Below, piece after piece: positions 1-12,400 of a stretch of DNA of 64,000 bases; position 1 is the first letter of the stretch; every line of letters begins with the position of its first letter. Position numbers and translations under genes: made by a program. The notes beneath the pieces are model-generated. The model was given only the letters and a program-made list of their open reading frames with translations, was not told the DNA's origin and made no database searches. Location: assembly GCF_001522545.3 (NCBI RefSeq), contig NC_031769.1, positions 8,360,470 to 8,424,469 of the forward strand, written 5' to 3'. Source of the DNA: Parus major (Eukaryota; Chordata; Aves; Passeriformes; Paridae).

Positions 1-222
1 GTTTAAAGGATAAAATTGCATCTATGATCATCAGGAGGAGGATTTAGTGTAAGGAGTTAATTTTTGAAAAATCTGATGTAACAGGATGGAATTAATGGAG
101 AACATCTTTGCAGTCCTCTTGATGGATGTGTTCATACTTGCAAAATGATCTATTATTCCATTGGTATAATTGTAGGAAATTTTGCCTGTATTTTCTACAG
201 CAACAATATTTCTTCCTTTCAG
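1..222 (+). other. UBE3C: UBE3C intron, 3' end
   Basis: This is the tail of the intron before the first exon in the window. It is AT-rich and ends in a pyrimidine tract (TTTCTTCCTTTCAG type) with the acceptor AG at 221-222. I see no repeat or RNA gene in it. Confidence 0.85.
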
Positions 223-443
223 GCAGCAGATTTTTGCAGCCTTCACAGAGGAGTTTCTGGCAGCACCTTTTACAGATCAGATATTCCATTTCATCATTCC
301 AGCGCTTGCTGATGTGCAGACCATTTTCCCTTATGAACTCTTTCTGAATGCACTATTATTAGCAGAAAGTGGATGTTCAAGAGGAAGTGATCAAGCCCCA
401 TGGCTCTTCTACTTTGTGTTAACAGTTGGAGAAACATATTTGG
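223..443 (+). CDS. UBE3C: UBE3C window exon 1
   Basis: Encodes residues about 257-329 of the N-terminal helical half, starting in the motif [16 protein letters not shown] and ending at VGETYLG. The first base completes an Arg codon (AG|G) from the previous, unseen exon. The donor is GTGAGC at 444; the last base G is split with the next exon. The reading frame runs on into the intron to a stop near 532, but the close family match ends at the donor. Confidence 0.95.
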
Positions 444-3400
444 GTGAGCAAGCTGAGTGGGCAGTTCATAGTTTTTTTCGTATTGGAATTAATATGTTAC
501 ATATTTTCCCAACGTGTCTCACTTCCAAGTAAAAAGGACAGTATGTGGATAAAAGTGTTGGAGAGATCTGTTCTGTTACCTATTCTTACCTTTTCATTAT
601 AAAAATGCACTATTTTGATAAGATTTGGTATAACTTGTTTTGGTCAGGTATTTCTGGTAAAATATTCTTTATAGCACAGTGTGATGTCACTGATGCTCTT
701 TTGTTTCAATGTATGGTGTTCTAGGATCCCTTTCAGAGGAAGGACTTCTTGTGTATTTGAGGGTACTCCAGACTTTTCTCTCTCAGCTGCCTGTGTCTGC
801 TGCTGGTACAAATTGTCAAGATGCAAACAGTGATTCTGAAGATGAGGATGAAGAGATCAGTAAAATGACAACTACACTGGTAAGCAGTGCAGAATTCCTG
901 TAAATGGATTTGTACTGCAGCAGCAGTAACAGCAGATAGGCAAAAACATGATCCACTTAAGTCCACTATTTTTCCATAGGTGTAGAAGGAGCCCTGTTTG
1001 CTTCTTAAAGATTGATGACTGTACAGTGAAAGCAAATGGAACTGATTATTTACATTAAAGCAAACTCCTTACTATAATAATAGACCCTAAATTACAGATA
1101 GCATGTCTGTGGAAGTACAAAGCTTTTATTTTAAAAAAGGCTTAAAATTGCCTTTTCACATTTGTATTTTACAGAGATTTTCTTACTCTCTATTCTGTAG
1201 GTCCATGATGATGCTGAGATATCATGAAATACACTGATACTTCAGTTTAGTGTTTTAATTTCTTTTTCCCTTGGAAAAATCTACAAGTTCAACTAAAGCC
1301 TTTATCCTGTAGAATAGGTCTGTATATACCCATTAACTCAAAAGCCCTCAAAGGGAAACACCTGCTTTCTGTAATAATACACAGAGACATTGTTATAAAT
1401 AGAATTTCTTCACTATAGTTTAAACTTAGAATGAATCTGTGCTAACTTTAGCCTCCTACTACTCATATCAAGGCTTTGACCAACCAAAGTTGGACAGATG
1501 TAAATTCAGTAGTTTCTTAGTGGCCTTTACAATCTTTCAGAAGACACAGCCAATCAAAGGCTGACTTAGTGTGCATGCTTTCCTTCTAGAAAATTGGTGA
1601 GAAATTTTTACTATGTTTAAAGTTCATTAAAAAAGAACTTAGGAAGAGCCATGTTGCCAAGGAGTACCTGCAGCACTTTACTTGAGTTTTTTTAGATGCT
1701 GCATGTTACTGTCACACCAAAGTCTTTACCAGTGTAGTATGAATAAAATACTTTAATTTGTCAGGTACACACACTGTGTGCAATGTAAATATTGGCAGAT
1801 TCTACTTGTGGCTTACAGATTGGTGATGCTTAAAGAGGTGATTAGGTAAAAACAGAGCAGTAATTTCTGTTCACAGATAACTTACACTAATCCATAAATC
1901 AGAAAAAAAACCTCCTCTAAGAAGGCTTTATATAAATTTTTATATTTATATAATAAAGGCTGAGGAGGCTTTATATAAATACTATTTATTGCAATATAGT
2001 TTTTTGTGTGTTTTTCCTGTGATTTTTTTGTATATATTCTATATTTTCATGCATGCCTGTCTTAGGGAAAAAAAATAGAAAGTGAGTGGGTGGGGAACCC
2101 CTCTTTCTTAAAAATTTATAACTGGCTAACTTAAGTCCTTCAGTGAGCCTGACTGCTTTGCTCAGCTGGGAGCAAGATAATGATAGGAAATTAGGAAAAG
2201 CAAAGGTTGAGGTGGACTCAGTTGTATGCCAAGAGAAAGCATTGATCTTCACACACTGCTGGTACTACCCAGACGTGTACTGACCACCCTGAGCTTTGTC
2301 ATCATTTGTTAACCCAAGAATTACGAATTTGAAAATACTCCTTGTAAAGAAATTTAGAGTCAACATCTGTTTCTGGGTTTCATGTCCAATGCTGACTCAT
2401 GTCAGTGGAGAAGAGATGATTGTTCACATGTTTCATGCCAGTAAATGATTTTGCCTCATTGTATGCAAGTGTTGCAGAGCATACTTATAGTAGAGGCAGT
2501 ATTTTCACTGGCCTTGGTGAAGGCTGGATACCAAAGCACAACAGTTAACCTTCCTGGGGCTTTAAGTTGGCTCTTGGGTCTGATATTTTTAAGACCTGGA
2601 TGTACATATGTGCTTTTGTTTCATTTATTGTACAAGAAAACTTCATTCTACTTAAATTTGAAAGGTTTTTTTGGTTTTTTTTTTAATAGAAAAGGAGATA
2701 TCATTAAAAAGAATTAAAAGTAAACTTTCCTTTGATGTGTTTGTAGGGTGATGGGAGAATATCAGTCCAGTACATAACTGAGGAGTGCCTGAAGAAACTG
2801 GACACAAAGCAGCAGACAAATACTCTGCTGAACATGGTTTGGAGAGATTCAGCCAGTGAAGAGGTCTTTACCCTGATGGCATCCATCTGCCACACACTAA
2901 TGGTACAACACCGAATGATGGTGCCAAAAGTCAGGCAAGTAGAAATAATGGTCATCTTGAGCTGTAGTACATACATCTAAAATTAGTTTTCTTAGATAGA
3001 CTTGTTTTAAATTCCTTGTGGAGTTTTTTCTGTGTTTTCTTTTACAACAAGCTGAAGTAAATTAGGATTTTGGAATTTAAACAGTAATTCCAGGTAAACC
3101 GAAGAGTAAGTTCTTTGTTTCTTACTTTTCTTACTGTTCACTGTGCCCTCTCAAGATTCTTGGAAGCCTTTTATTTGTTCTCTTGCTCAGAGGCAGTGGT
3201 CAGTGTCATTCTAGTAGAAATTTGACTACCTTGTTTTAAAACATTCAGTGCTGTGAATTACCCAGTCTCTCTGACTAGCTGAGCACTGAAACCAACTTGT
3301 TCACACCCTTCTTTAGTATATGGCAAAATCTCTTGCTACAAATTAAAAGAATTCCTAGCTATTGGTAATCACTATTGCTTGGAGAGGGTTTGGCATCTGA

Positions 3401-6400
3401 AATGAAAATAAAGGACATGTTCATGTGTGCAGTATTCTTGTACAAAGATTGCAAACCACAAATGTTGGAACAACAGGAGAAGATTCTTGACCTTTTTATT
3501 ATCAAACTGAGACCCATAAGTATTAACACTGTTCTGGTGCAAGTAGTTTTGAGTACCTATGTCGTTGCTGGTAGTAAAGTAAGTATTTAGGGAATGTTGT
3601 AAACATAATTCAAACTGCATTGTAAACAGCGATACAGAAAACTAATTAGGTGCTATCTTAGCCCAGTGGTGTTTATAGCTGCTAGAGGAAGTAAGATGTC
3701 AGTGAAACTGTGATTGCTCGATTAGGGTAATTAGTTCTTTGTAGACTAATTGCATTAGAGCAGGATGTGAGACCCGAAGATCATAGCAGCAGTTGAATTA
3801 GTGTGCCAGCTTTATTGTTGCAAGTAGTACATTGCCTTGGATAGTAATTACTGAGCTGAAATGCATCACTGCTTTGACTGGAGGCTTGCTGGTGAACTGT
3901 GTGGAAAAAGGGTGTTTAATGAATAAAGAAGTCACCGAACTTTAATTGTATGAGTATGGCATCTATTTCCTCTGAGAAGCTGTGTTGGGTCTTTGCAGTT
4001 ATTTGTGATAACAAGCTATTTACACATTGGATAAATTCAGGAGTTATGAAAGTCCCACTCAGTATCTTCTAGTAGAAAATAAATGACAAAATGTAACCTT
4101 TGAAAAACTGAATTTTAGAAGTAAGTTGTAGACAACAAGATTTCTGCGATACCAGTGCATTTACTCCCATGGTCAAAATGAACTTAATTTACACAGATAT
4201 TTGGTAAATCAAAATAGGCATTTAATTACTGGTTCTGACTTAGAAGTCAGCTGTAAGTGCTGGGTTTGCCAGGGATCATCATTTCAGCAGATGTCAATCT
4301 TTTGTCCTATTCTCAGTGCATTTTAGACCTGGCCTAGGTTACCAAGCAGCTATTCTAAACATAATTTTTAGTGTTTTTTGAAGGACAGATAATGGTTATT
4401 TGTGGAATTTAAAAAGATAGTTAAAAGACTTTTTGTCATTAAGCTTCATTTTTCTTATTTGTCTGGTGATTTTTTTAATGCCCATATTTTATCAAATTTA
4501 ATTATAGTCTTTTGAAAGAAGCTACACTTGCTTTGAAACTTTTACATTACTTAATATCCAGAGTGAAGCGTATCTACTTAATAAAACTATGTAGAAATGG
4601 TTAAGAAAAAATAATTAATCTCAAATTATTTTAAATATATTCTAAAAGATTAGTAGTGCTCTTTTATTTCATGTTTGATATCATAATGGATCAAATGGCT
4701 TAAAATAGGAGTTGTTAAAAAGACTTAGTTTATTTAACAGCATATACATCTGTAATATAAAATAATGATAAAAACATAGGAGCTTCAAATCTGAAAAATG
4801 GGATGATAAATAGAGTAATAATAGAAAATAATTTTTCAATAATAAAATTGGACTAAGATCAACACAGTCTTTAGAAGGGAGCAAATGACAAATATCTCTG
4901 TATTGTTTTAATACTTCTGTGGTTTTTTTTACCTTCTTAGACAAAGATGAGATTTTCAGAAGATAGACTTGTGTCACTCTGTTAAAGCTGAGTGCTTTTT
5001 TTTTCTCGAGGTTTCTCAGTATTTCTATAATTTGACTGATGAAGGTGATATTTTGTGGTATTAGGAACATTGGTGGTCTTGAGTCAACTCGGTATTTTCC
5101 TTGGTTTTGCAACAGAGACCAAGACCGGAAGAAGATATCCACAAGTATAATGTAGTTTTCAAAGGAGCAAGGCTGTAAAGTTACTTTCTGATGCTCTAGA
5201 CAGGGTGGTGAGATCCAGAGTTGCATAACTGAAAAAAAAACATTGCTTTGGGTTAATTATTAGGAAATTTGGTGGAAATTATTCACTGAATAATTCAGAG
5301 AATATGCAGTCAAGCTGAATTAAAGAAGGTCACAGTACAAGAGAAACCTGATTGTAGCCTGTGTTCAGTAACCTGGATTGGAGGTGTAAAATAAATGCTG
5401 ATTGTAAAGAGCCATTGGGAGTTCTGCTTGTTTTTAAAAAGGATGGGGCTTTAATCTTTTATCTATGAACTTGATACATATTACTGAATACAGTTAATAA
5501 AAAAAAAAAGAGAAAACTTTTGTCTTGGACTGTAATTCTCATAGAAACTTGCAAGACTTTTTTCATCAAAACTATACTTCAAATAAATAGTAAGTTCTGT
5601 TTCTGTAAAATATTTTTAACTTCATCTTTGTTACAAATATTAGACTTCATCTTTATTACAGCTGAGTATTAAATAGTGATGAGAGCTGTGCTGATACTGA
5701 ACGTCGGTCGCTGTCAGCTGTCTGATCAGTGCCCCTGGGTCTGGTTACCCTGGGTTAACAGTTCCATAGTCACTGTTCATCACTACTGCTTCCTTACTGT
5801 AGCATTGCTCATCTTAGCCTGTGGTTCAGAATTGTTTGGCAAATGCCACTCTGGTGTGATCTGAGCAGTGTCTTCATGTGTATGCTGAGATACCCAAGGT
5901 TTACATGGGGCTGGTGGGGTCATTCTTTAGGCAGCGTTCTGACACTGCTGTGTTTTGCTTAAAGCCAAAAATCATTGTATATGCAGTTTTAACCTTCTTT
6001 TTTTAAGCTTTGCTCTACATTCCTGGTCCAATACGGAAAGAGATAGAAGCATAAAGCAGCCTAAAGGGCAAGACAATTCATTTAGTAGTGGCTGTGCTGC
6101 TGTCTCATACCTGTGACACCTCACAGTTCTGCATTGACAGAATCTGCAGCCCCAGCAGCAGTGACCTGTCTCAGGCTGTGTGAGCTCCTCTCATTCTGCT
6201 GTATTCTCTTCATTAACTTAAATGGTCTCAGTGGGAAACAGGGCCCAATTTATGACCTAGACTGAAAATCTTGCCTTTAACTAATTAACTTGTAGTGGTG
6301 CCTCAGCTAAATTAAGCTTAATGGGTCATTTAATCTGTCCCATTGCACAGGAGGAATTTGACACTTTTTTTAAACCAGAGGTGCCCAAAATGCTGTTCTG

Positions 6401-9400
6401 GCAAGTAGACATAAATCATATGGCCTTTGTGGACAATTAGATACCTAGAGAGAGAAACAAGGTTCTAAATAAATGATCGTTATGTACTTACTTTTGGGAA
6501 CAGATAATTTAATTTGGTATGATTAAAACTGATACTTAACAGGAATCACCAAAGTGAATTTAACTCTATCACAGCCTGAGGCTGAGGCAGTGTGTGTTTT
6601 TCCGCTTGAAAGTAGAAGAGAAATAGTTTTTTTTTCTGAAATGACCATGCTAAATCTTAATATTGGGCTTTATAGAAAATCTATTAATGAATCCATTACG
6701 TAAAACATGTATAATGATTTCATAATAAAGAAGTTGGTGGCATTCAGTGAGATTTTCAAGAAAATGCAAAACCTCCCAGTTGCAATGAGGAATTTAAACT
6801 GCTTGGCTTGTTTTTAGAATAATGCAACTATTGAAAATGAATAATTAGATTTTGCAAGCTTAGGTAAAAATCGAAAGGTCTGTAATCTTTTTTATTTCTA
6901 GTTTTTTGTTTTTTGTTTTTGTGGGTGATTTAGTCTTCTGTTTGTTTCTTTTTTCCTTTAAAGGAAAAGGTGGTCAAGACTGTATGGACACTCAAGCTTT
7001 ATATTAGCTGATCTCTAAACTTTGTGGATTCATAAGGCTTTTTCCTTAGGATATATAAGCCATCCCTATACTCTTCCGCAGTTTGTCAGGAATTCTTGTA
7101 CTCTGTCATTTTAATGTTGCTCTACCTGGAAAGGCTGTTTTTAAGCAGATGAACATCTTTTCTCTGCCAAGGAGAGAAGGTAGATTTTGACCTATTTTGA
7201 TTCTCCAGGGTTTTTTTACTTTTTTTACTTTTCTTTTTCACCGTCCTTTTTTTTTTTTTGTCAACGTGAAGCCAAAAATTTTGAAACTTTATTACAGTGA
7301 TTTTGTGTTGATAAAACTTTCCAAAGGCGTCCTTGCATTTTGGCAAGGAGGTGTTTTTTTTTTGTATTTTTTGGTTACAGTTGTCATTTTCAATGTGGAA
7401 AGCCAATTTCTGTACTTGGAGTGGGAAGGTAGCAGTTTTTTCTGCCATCTTTACTTTTGCAGTGGATTAAATTTCAGGTGAATCTAGTGATACAAATATC
7501 TTTTAACACATGGCCCAGTTCACCATTCTGTGTTCAGTTTGCAGTTCTGTGTTCGTGTTCCAGTCACAGTACGGAAACTTCAGAATGGAAGCTTTAGAAC
7601 TGATGAATCAACTTGCTTCATATTTACAGTTATTTCATACTAATGAAACAGGCTTTAGGTACCATCTCCTACCAAATGTGCATTTTTGTACTTAACCAGA
7701 TTTTCAGGAAAGGGAAATGTGAAAGTTGAATGCATTCAGTATTTCTGGAACTGAGCCATGAAACAGAGCAGCTGCTGCAATTGACTGCTTGAATCACGGA
7801 TATGGAATAAAAATGTCTAAAACTTAGGCAAAGGTTATTATTATAAGCTCTTAAGGTTTGTCCTTTTTTCCCCTTCATTACTGCTGAATATTGCTAGACT
7901 GAAAAAATGAATTGCATTATGATAGGTTCATTGTCCATAATGTTTGTTCATTTCTGCTCAAACTGTTAGATAATTTTCAGGGGTGATTGTGAAATTAACA
8001 AGTTTTTACTTGGAAGCTGCATGAGACCTGAAGGCAAGGTGCCAAATTACTTTTCGTTTTAAATATGAAACTGAAAACTGAAGGTCACTGAGGAAGTTTC
8101 TCATTTCAGAAACCAAGACATCTCAGTTATCGTTCAGATACTTAAACATTAAAATACAAATCCTTATTCTAAATTAGCTAGGATGAGACTGTCCTTACAT
8201 TTTAATGCATAATTTTCACCAAATGTCACAATAATGTGACTTTAGAAAGGAATAGAATTCTCATGTATCAAATTCAGGTTGAATTTTTTCAAAAAACCAC
8301 ATAGTTAAAGTAGAATATAACAGCAAAGCTTATCTAAAACTGGCATTAGCTACAGTTGCTTCAAATTTGATTCGGACTTGGTAATGTCCCCAATGTGCAA
8401 TTTCTTTGAAACAGGTGAAATTCTCATCTCTTTTTAAGGGTGCTGATCTATGCATTTAAAATTCAAAGAGGCATGCTGCAAACTCAAGGTTGCTTGTTTC
8501 ATTTCCCATTTTTCTGCATGGCCTTACTCTATTTTCAAAAGTCCCTGTACTTGTGAAAGGGTCCTTTGTGCTTAGTGAGGAGTTCTGCCCACCTCGTGCT
8601 GCTTTATCCTGGCACAGATCCTTATCTGGGCAGCTGGTTCTGCTGGGTGCAGGTGAACTGGGAGCCTGAGGAAGGGACCAGCTGTGGGGTCAGGATTGAG
8701 ACTGTGCTTGTGGGAAGGCAGCAGGAGGAGCAGCCAGCGAGCCAGGGCTCAGAGGTGTGTGGCACTGTGCCCTGCTTTGTGAGAGGGTGTGTAGGTGTTC
8801 TTGTGCGGGCGTTACACCATTCTCCAATGTTTTTAAGTCTTTATTGATCAGTTTTTATCTTTAATGAAATGTGTACTTCTTTTCCTTTTGCCATCTGGCA
8901 AATTTTAATTTCCATGTGGTCCACAATAAATTGTTTTCTGCTCCCTGCTCCTTCCAGCCTCCTATCTCTTGTATGCCTGGTCACAGTATTTTGATGCTGC
9001 AAAACTATTGACCACTGAGAGATCTTGTGTGTTTTACTTGCTTCCTAATAGCAATTAGGAGACCTAGGAAGGTAGCATCTCGAAAAATTAACTGAATACT
9101 GTTCTTTGATACCTGAAAAATGACTGCTTGGTCTTTTGGAAATCCAGTTTGGTTCCTAGAAAACATTGTTTCAAATGATTTTATCTTACATATTGTTTCC
9201 TGCAGTGGGAAGAAAATACACTAGGGGTGACTTCGTTTCAGCAAGCTTTTTCTTTCTCATTTCTATAAAAAGTTTATCATACTGTAATCATGTCTGAAAA
9301 AATGAGGTTAAGGTCAATTCTGTATATAACTGACTTGTGAAATTACATATTTATTTTTACTAATTAATAAAAAAATTCAAACAAATAATAAACAATTTTC

Positions 9401-12400
9401 ACTCTACATACGGGTTCATTTATGTGTAGCTGTTCTGACATTGTTCCATTTATGTTTGTTTTCTCTCTGCTAAGCTGAGTATACCAGTAAAATTGTTAGT
9501 AATTCTAACATTAATGAAGGTGTTTTAATCTGCCTTTTGCAAAAAAAATTTCTGTGTTTCTTACTGTCAGAAGAACCGCAGAAGTGACTTGTTAACTAGT
9601 TTGGTGTAATTAGAATTAAAAAAACCTCAGATCATTAATTTAGTGTTACATTATTTTTATTAATACCTGTTGAATTCTGTGAACAACTGGAAATGTGGCT
9701 TTATATTGTATTATTTGTTGTTGATTTAATGGAAACTGTTATTTTTGGTATAAGGTTTTGTATGGTTGATTTTCAGCTTTTGGGGCTTTCACCAGATTTA
9801 ATCAGAGTAAGACCCTTCATCTTGAAAATGTAAATTTAAGTTGTTAATTTCTGAGAGATGCTTGAAAGAAAAGTTTTTATAGGAACATTGTGTTTTGTGA
9901 ATACGCTATTTTGGAAGACACAACTTAATTGAACTTCTTCTTACAGGCTTCTTTATAGTTTAGCCTTTAATGCCAGATTCCTGAGGCATCTTTGGTATTT
10001 GATATCTTCAATGACCACACGAATGATTACAGGGTATGTATTATTCTATTTCTGGAACTGATTCTTTGTTAAAATAGAGCATATCTAGTGAAAAGGTGAT
10101 TGCTAGTGATTACTTATCTCCTGTGATTTCATAAAACCGAGCAAAATCTTGGGAATCGGACAGAAAAATACTTCTTGTTTTAAATGAGTTGAACATTTTG
10201 TAGTTCTTGGAGTGATTACAAAGACTGAAGCCCCAGGTCGTTCATCCCAAGTGTGTGAGTTTTATCTGACATGCTCTGACTAGTTCAGAAGGAGATGGTG
10301 GCAGAACCACTTTCCTGGGAGCTGAGGTACTGGACCTACAGATGTGTTGAGTGCTGACATGCAGAGAATTATTCTTTTTGCTTTGTGTCTCCAATGTATC
10401 TGCAGTCTGTATTAGTTAATGCCCAAGTTTATTTGTCATGGAGACACTGAGGTACCAGTGACAAGAACTTGTGAAGAGTAACCTTATTTTCCAAGAATTG
10501 TAAATAATAGTTATTTAACTGAAAACACCCTTTTTATATTGCTGTTGGAGCTACTACCACATTATTTTACTAGAATGCTGAAGGTAGAACTTTCTTAGAG
10601 TATTTTATTAACCCTCTCTTTTACACTGCATTTGTATTTTAAGGTCTATGGTGCCACTCCTTCAAGTGATTTCAAGAGGCTCTCCAATGTCGTTAGAGGA
10701 CTCTAGCCGAATTATCCCTCTCTTCTATCTTTTCAGTTCTTTGTTTAGTCACTCACTTATTTCTATTCATGATAATGAATTCTTTGGTGACCCAATAGAA
10801 GGTGAGTTTTGAACATACTAAATGGCAATGCTTTGTAAAATGTTTTTGTGTGAGTCTGGAGAGTTCCCTGGGCAATGATTTGCGGACATCTGGGAGGAAG
10901 GATCTGGGCTGGCTTGCTGATGGTCCCCTGAGCACTCAGCTGTCAGCTGGCTCTTTTATGGTGATTGCACTTAGGAAAAAGAGGGAAAAATTAATGGTCT
11001 GCACCTTGGGAATCCTAGCTTTACACAGGGTGTGATATGGAAGTTCTTAATCATGATAATTTTAATGAGTTAGTGAAGAAAGTGAACTTCTTCTGGAATG
11101 AACCTGTAGTCTAATGTATAAATTTAACATAGCAGGAATCACAGAAGAGATTAAGGGGATATAGTAATTAGAATAATTGTGACTACAAACAATCTGAATA
11201 TTTGATCTCCTTTCTAAATGTTTACTCATTCTCTTTTTGGGTGATGTTTCTTTTCTCTATCTTTAGATTGTGTGTGTGAATATTAAAGTTTAATTAAACA
11301 AGTGGGGTTTTTAAAAGTCATTTAAGGAAACTTAAGCTTGTGTTTCATGTAGTTGTAGGTCAAAGACAATCATCAATGATGCCTTTTACACTAGAAGAGC
11401 TTGTAATACTCTCCCGCTGCCTTCGAGATGCGTGTCTAGGAATCATAAAGTTGGCTTACCCAGAAACAAAACCAGAAGTTCGTGAGGAATATATTGCAGC
11501 CTTTAGAAGTGTTGGAGTTACAAAAAATGCAGAAATGCAGCAATGTATACAGACAGAACAGAAAAGGTGGATTCAGTTGTTCAAGGTAAATTGTGTCAAT
11601 TTTCAGAGTGTAGCCAAATAAAATCTTTGTGATTCTGCTGAAGATATGAAATTGGATATTTTTTTCTCTAATGTTATTGCTGTTGCAACAAGAAATATGG
11701 ATTTGGAAAGATTGCTGTTTGATATATGTGCTAAACTTCAAGTAACTTAATTCTGGTAACTGTAACAATTTTTTTTTTTTTCCTTCTGTCAACTCTTAAT
11801 TTTCTTCTTGTCTTGTTCATGAAACAGTTACTGTGTAAAATACAGGGTTTGATTACGACTCCCATTCAGCAAGGTGCTTAAGCATGTAGTCATAATTATA
11901 TGTATAGGCATGAAATTCTAACAAAATCTAATGATTACTCAGGTACTTCTGTATTAGAAGTATTACTAGTCTGTAGAGACTTCACTGTAGTGGTACCATG
12001 CTGTATTAGTTTTTTCGGTGTTCTAAAACCTTTTGGTGTCTCCTCATTTTGGGTTTGCTAGAGTACTAAAGGGAAGGTGACTCTAGCTTAATTAGCTAGC
12101 TTAATTAGAATTTAATGTATATTCTTTCTGGATCTCTACCAGTGTTTTTCTGCTGGTTTCATCCTAGCTAAGGCATGAGTTAAGAAAAGCTGAAAATGTT
12201 GGGGGGAAAAAAAAAGCGCCCTAATATAACTGTTCCTGAAAAAAAGGAGTGCTTGACTTGTCATGAAAATTCTGCAGCAAACACATCTAGTCAGCTAAAA
12301 TTGCTCATTAAAGAAGTGGGAGCAGAAGAAATGCATTTTCCAAATTGAATGCTAGATTTACAGTCTGTTTAATACTGGCGACCTCTCGCACACTAATGTT

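Noticed and set aside
2939..2940. GT at 2939 as the true donor of window exon 3
   Set aside because: It adds five bases and breaks the frame with the next exon, whereas GC at 2935 joins perfectly.
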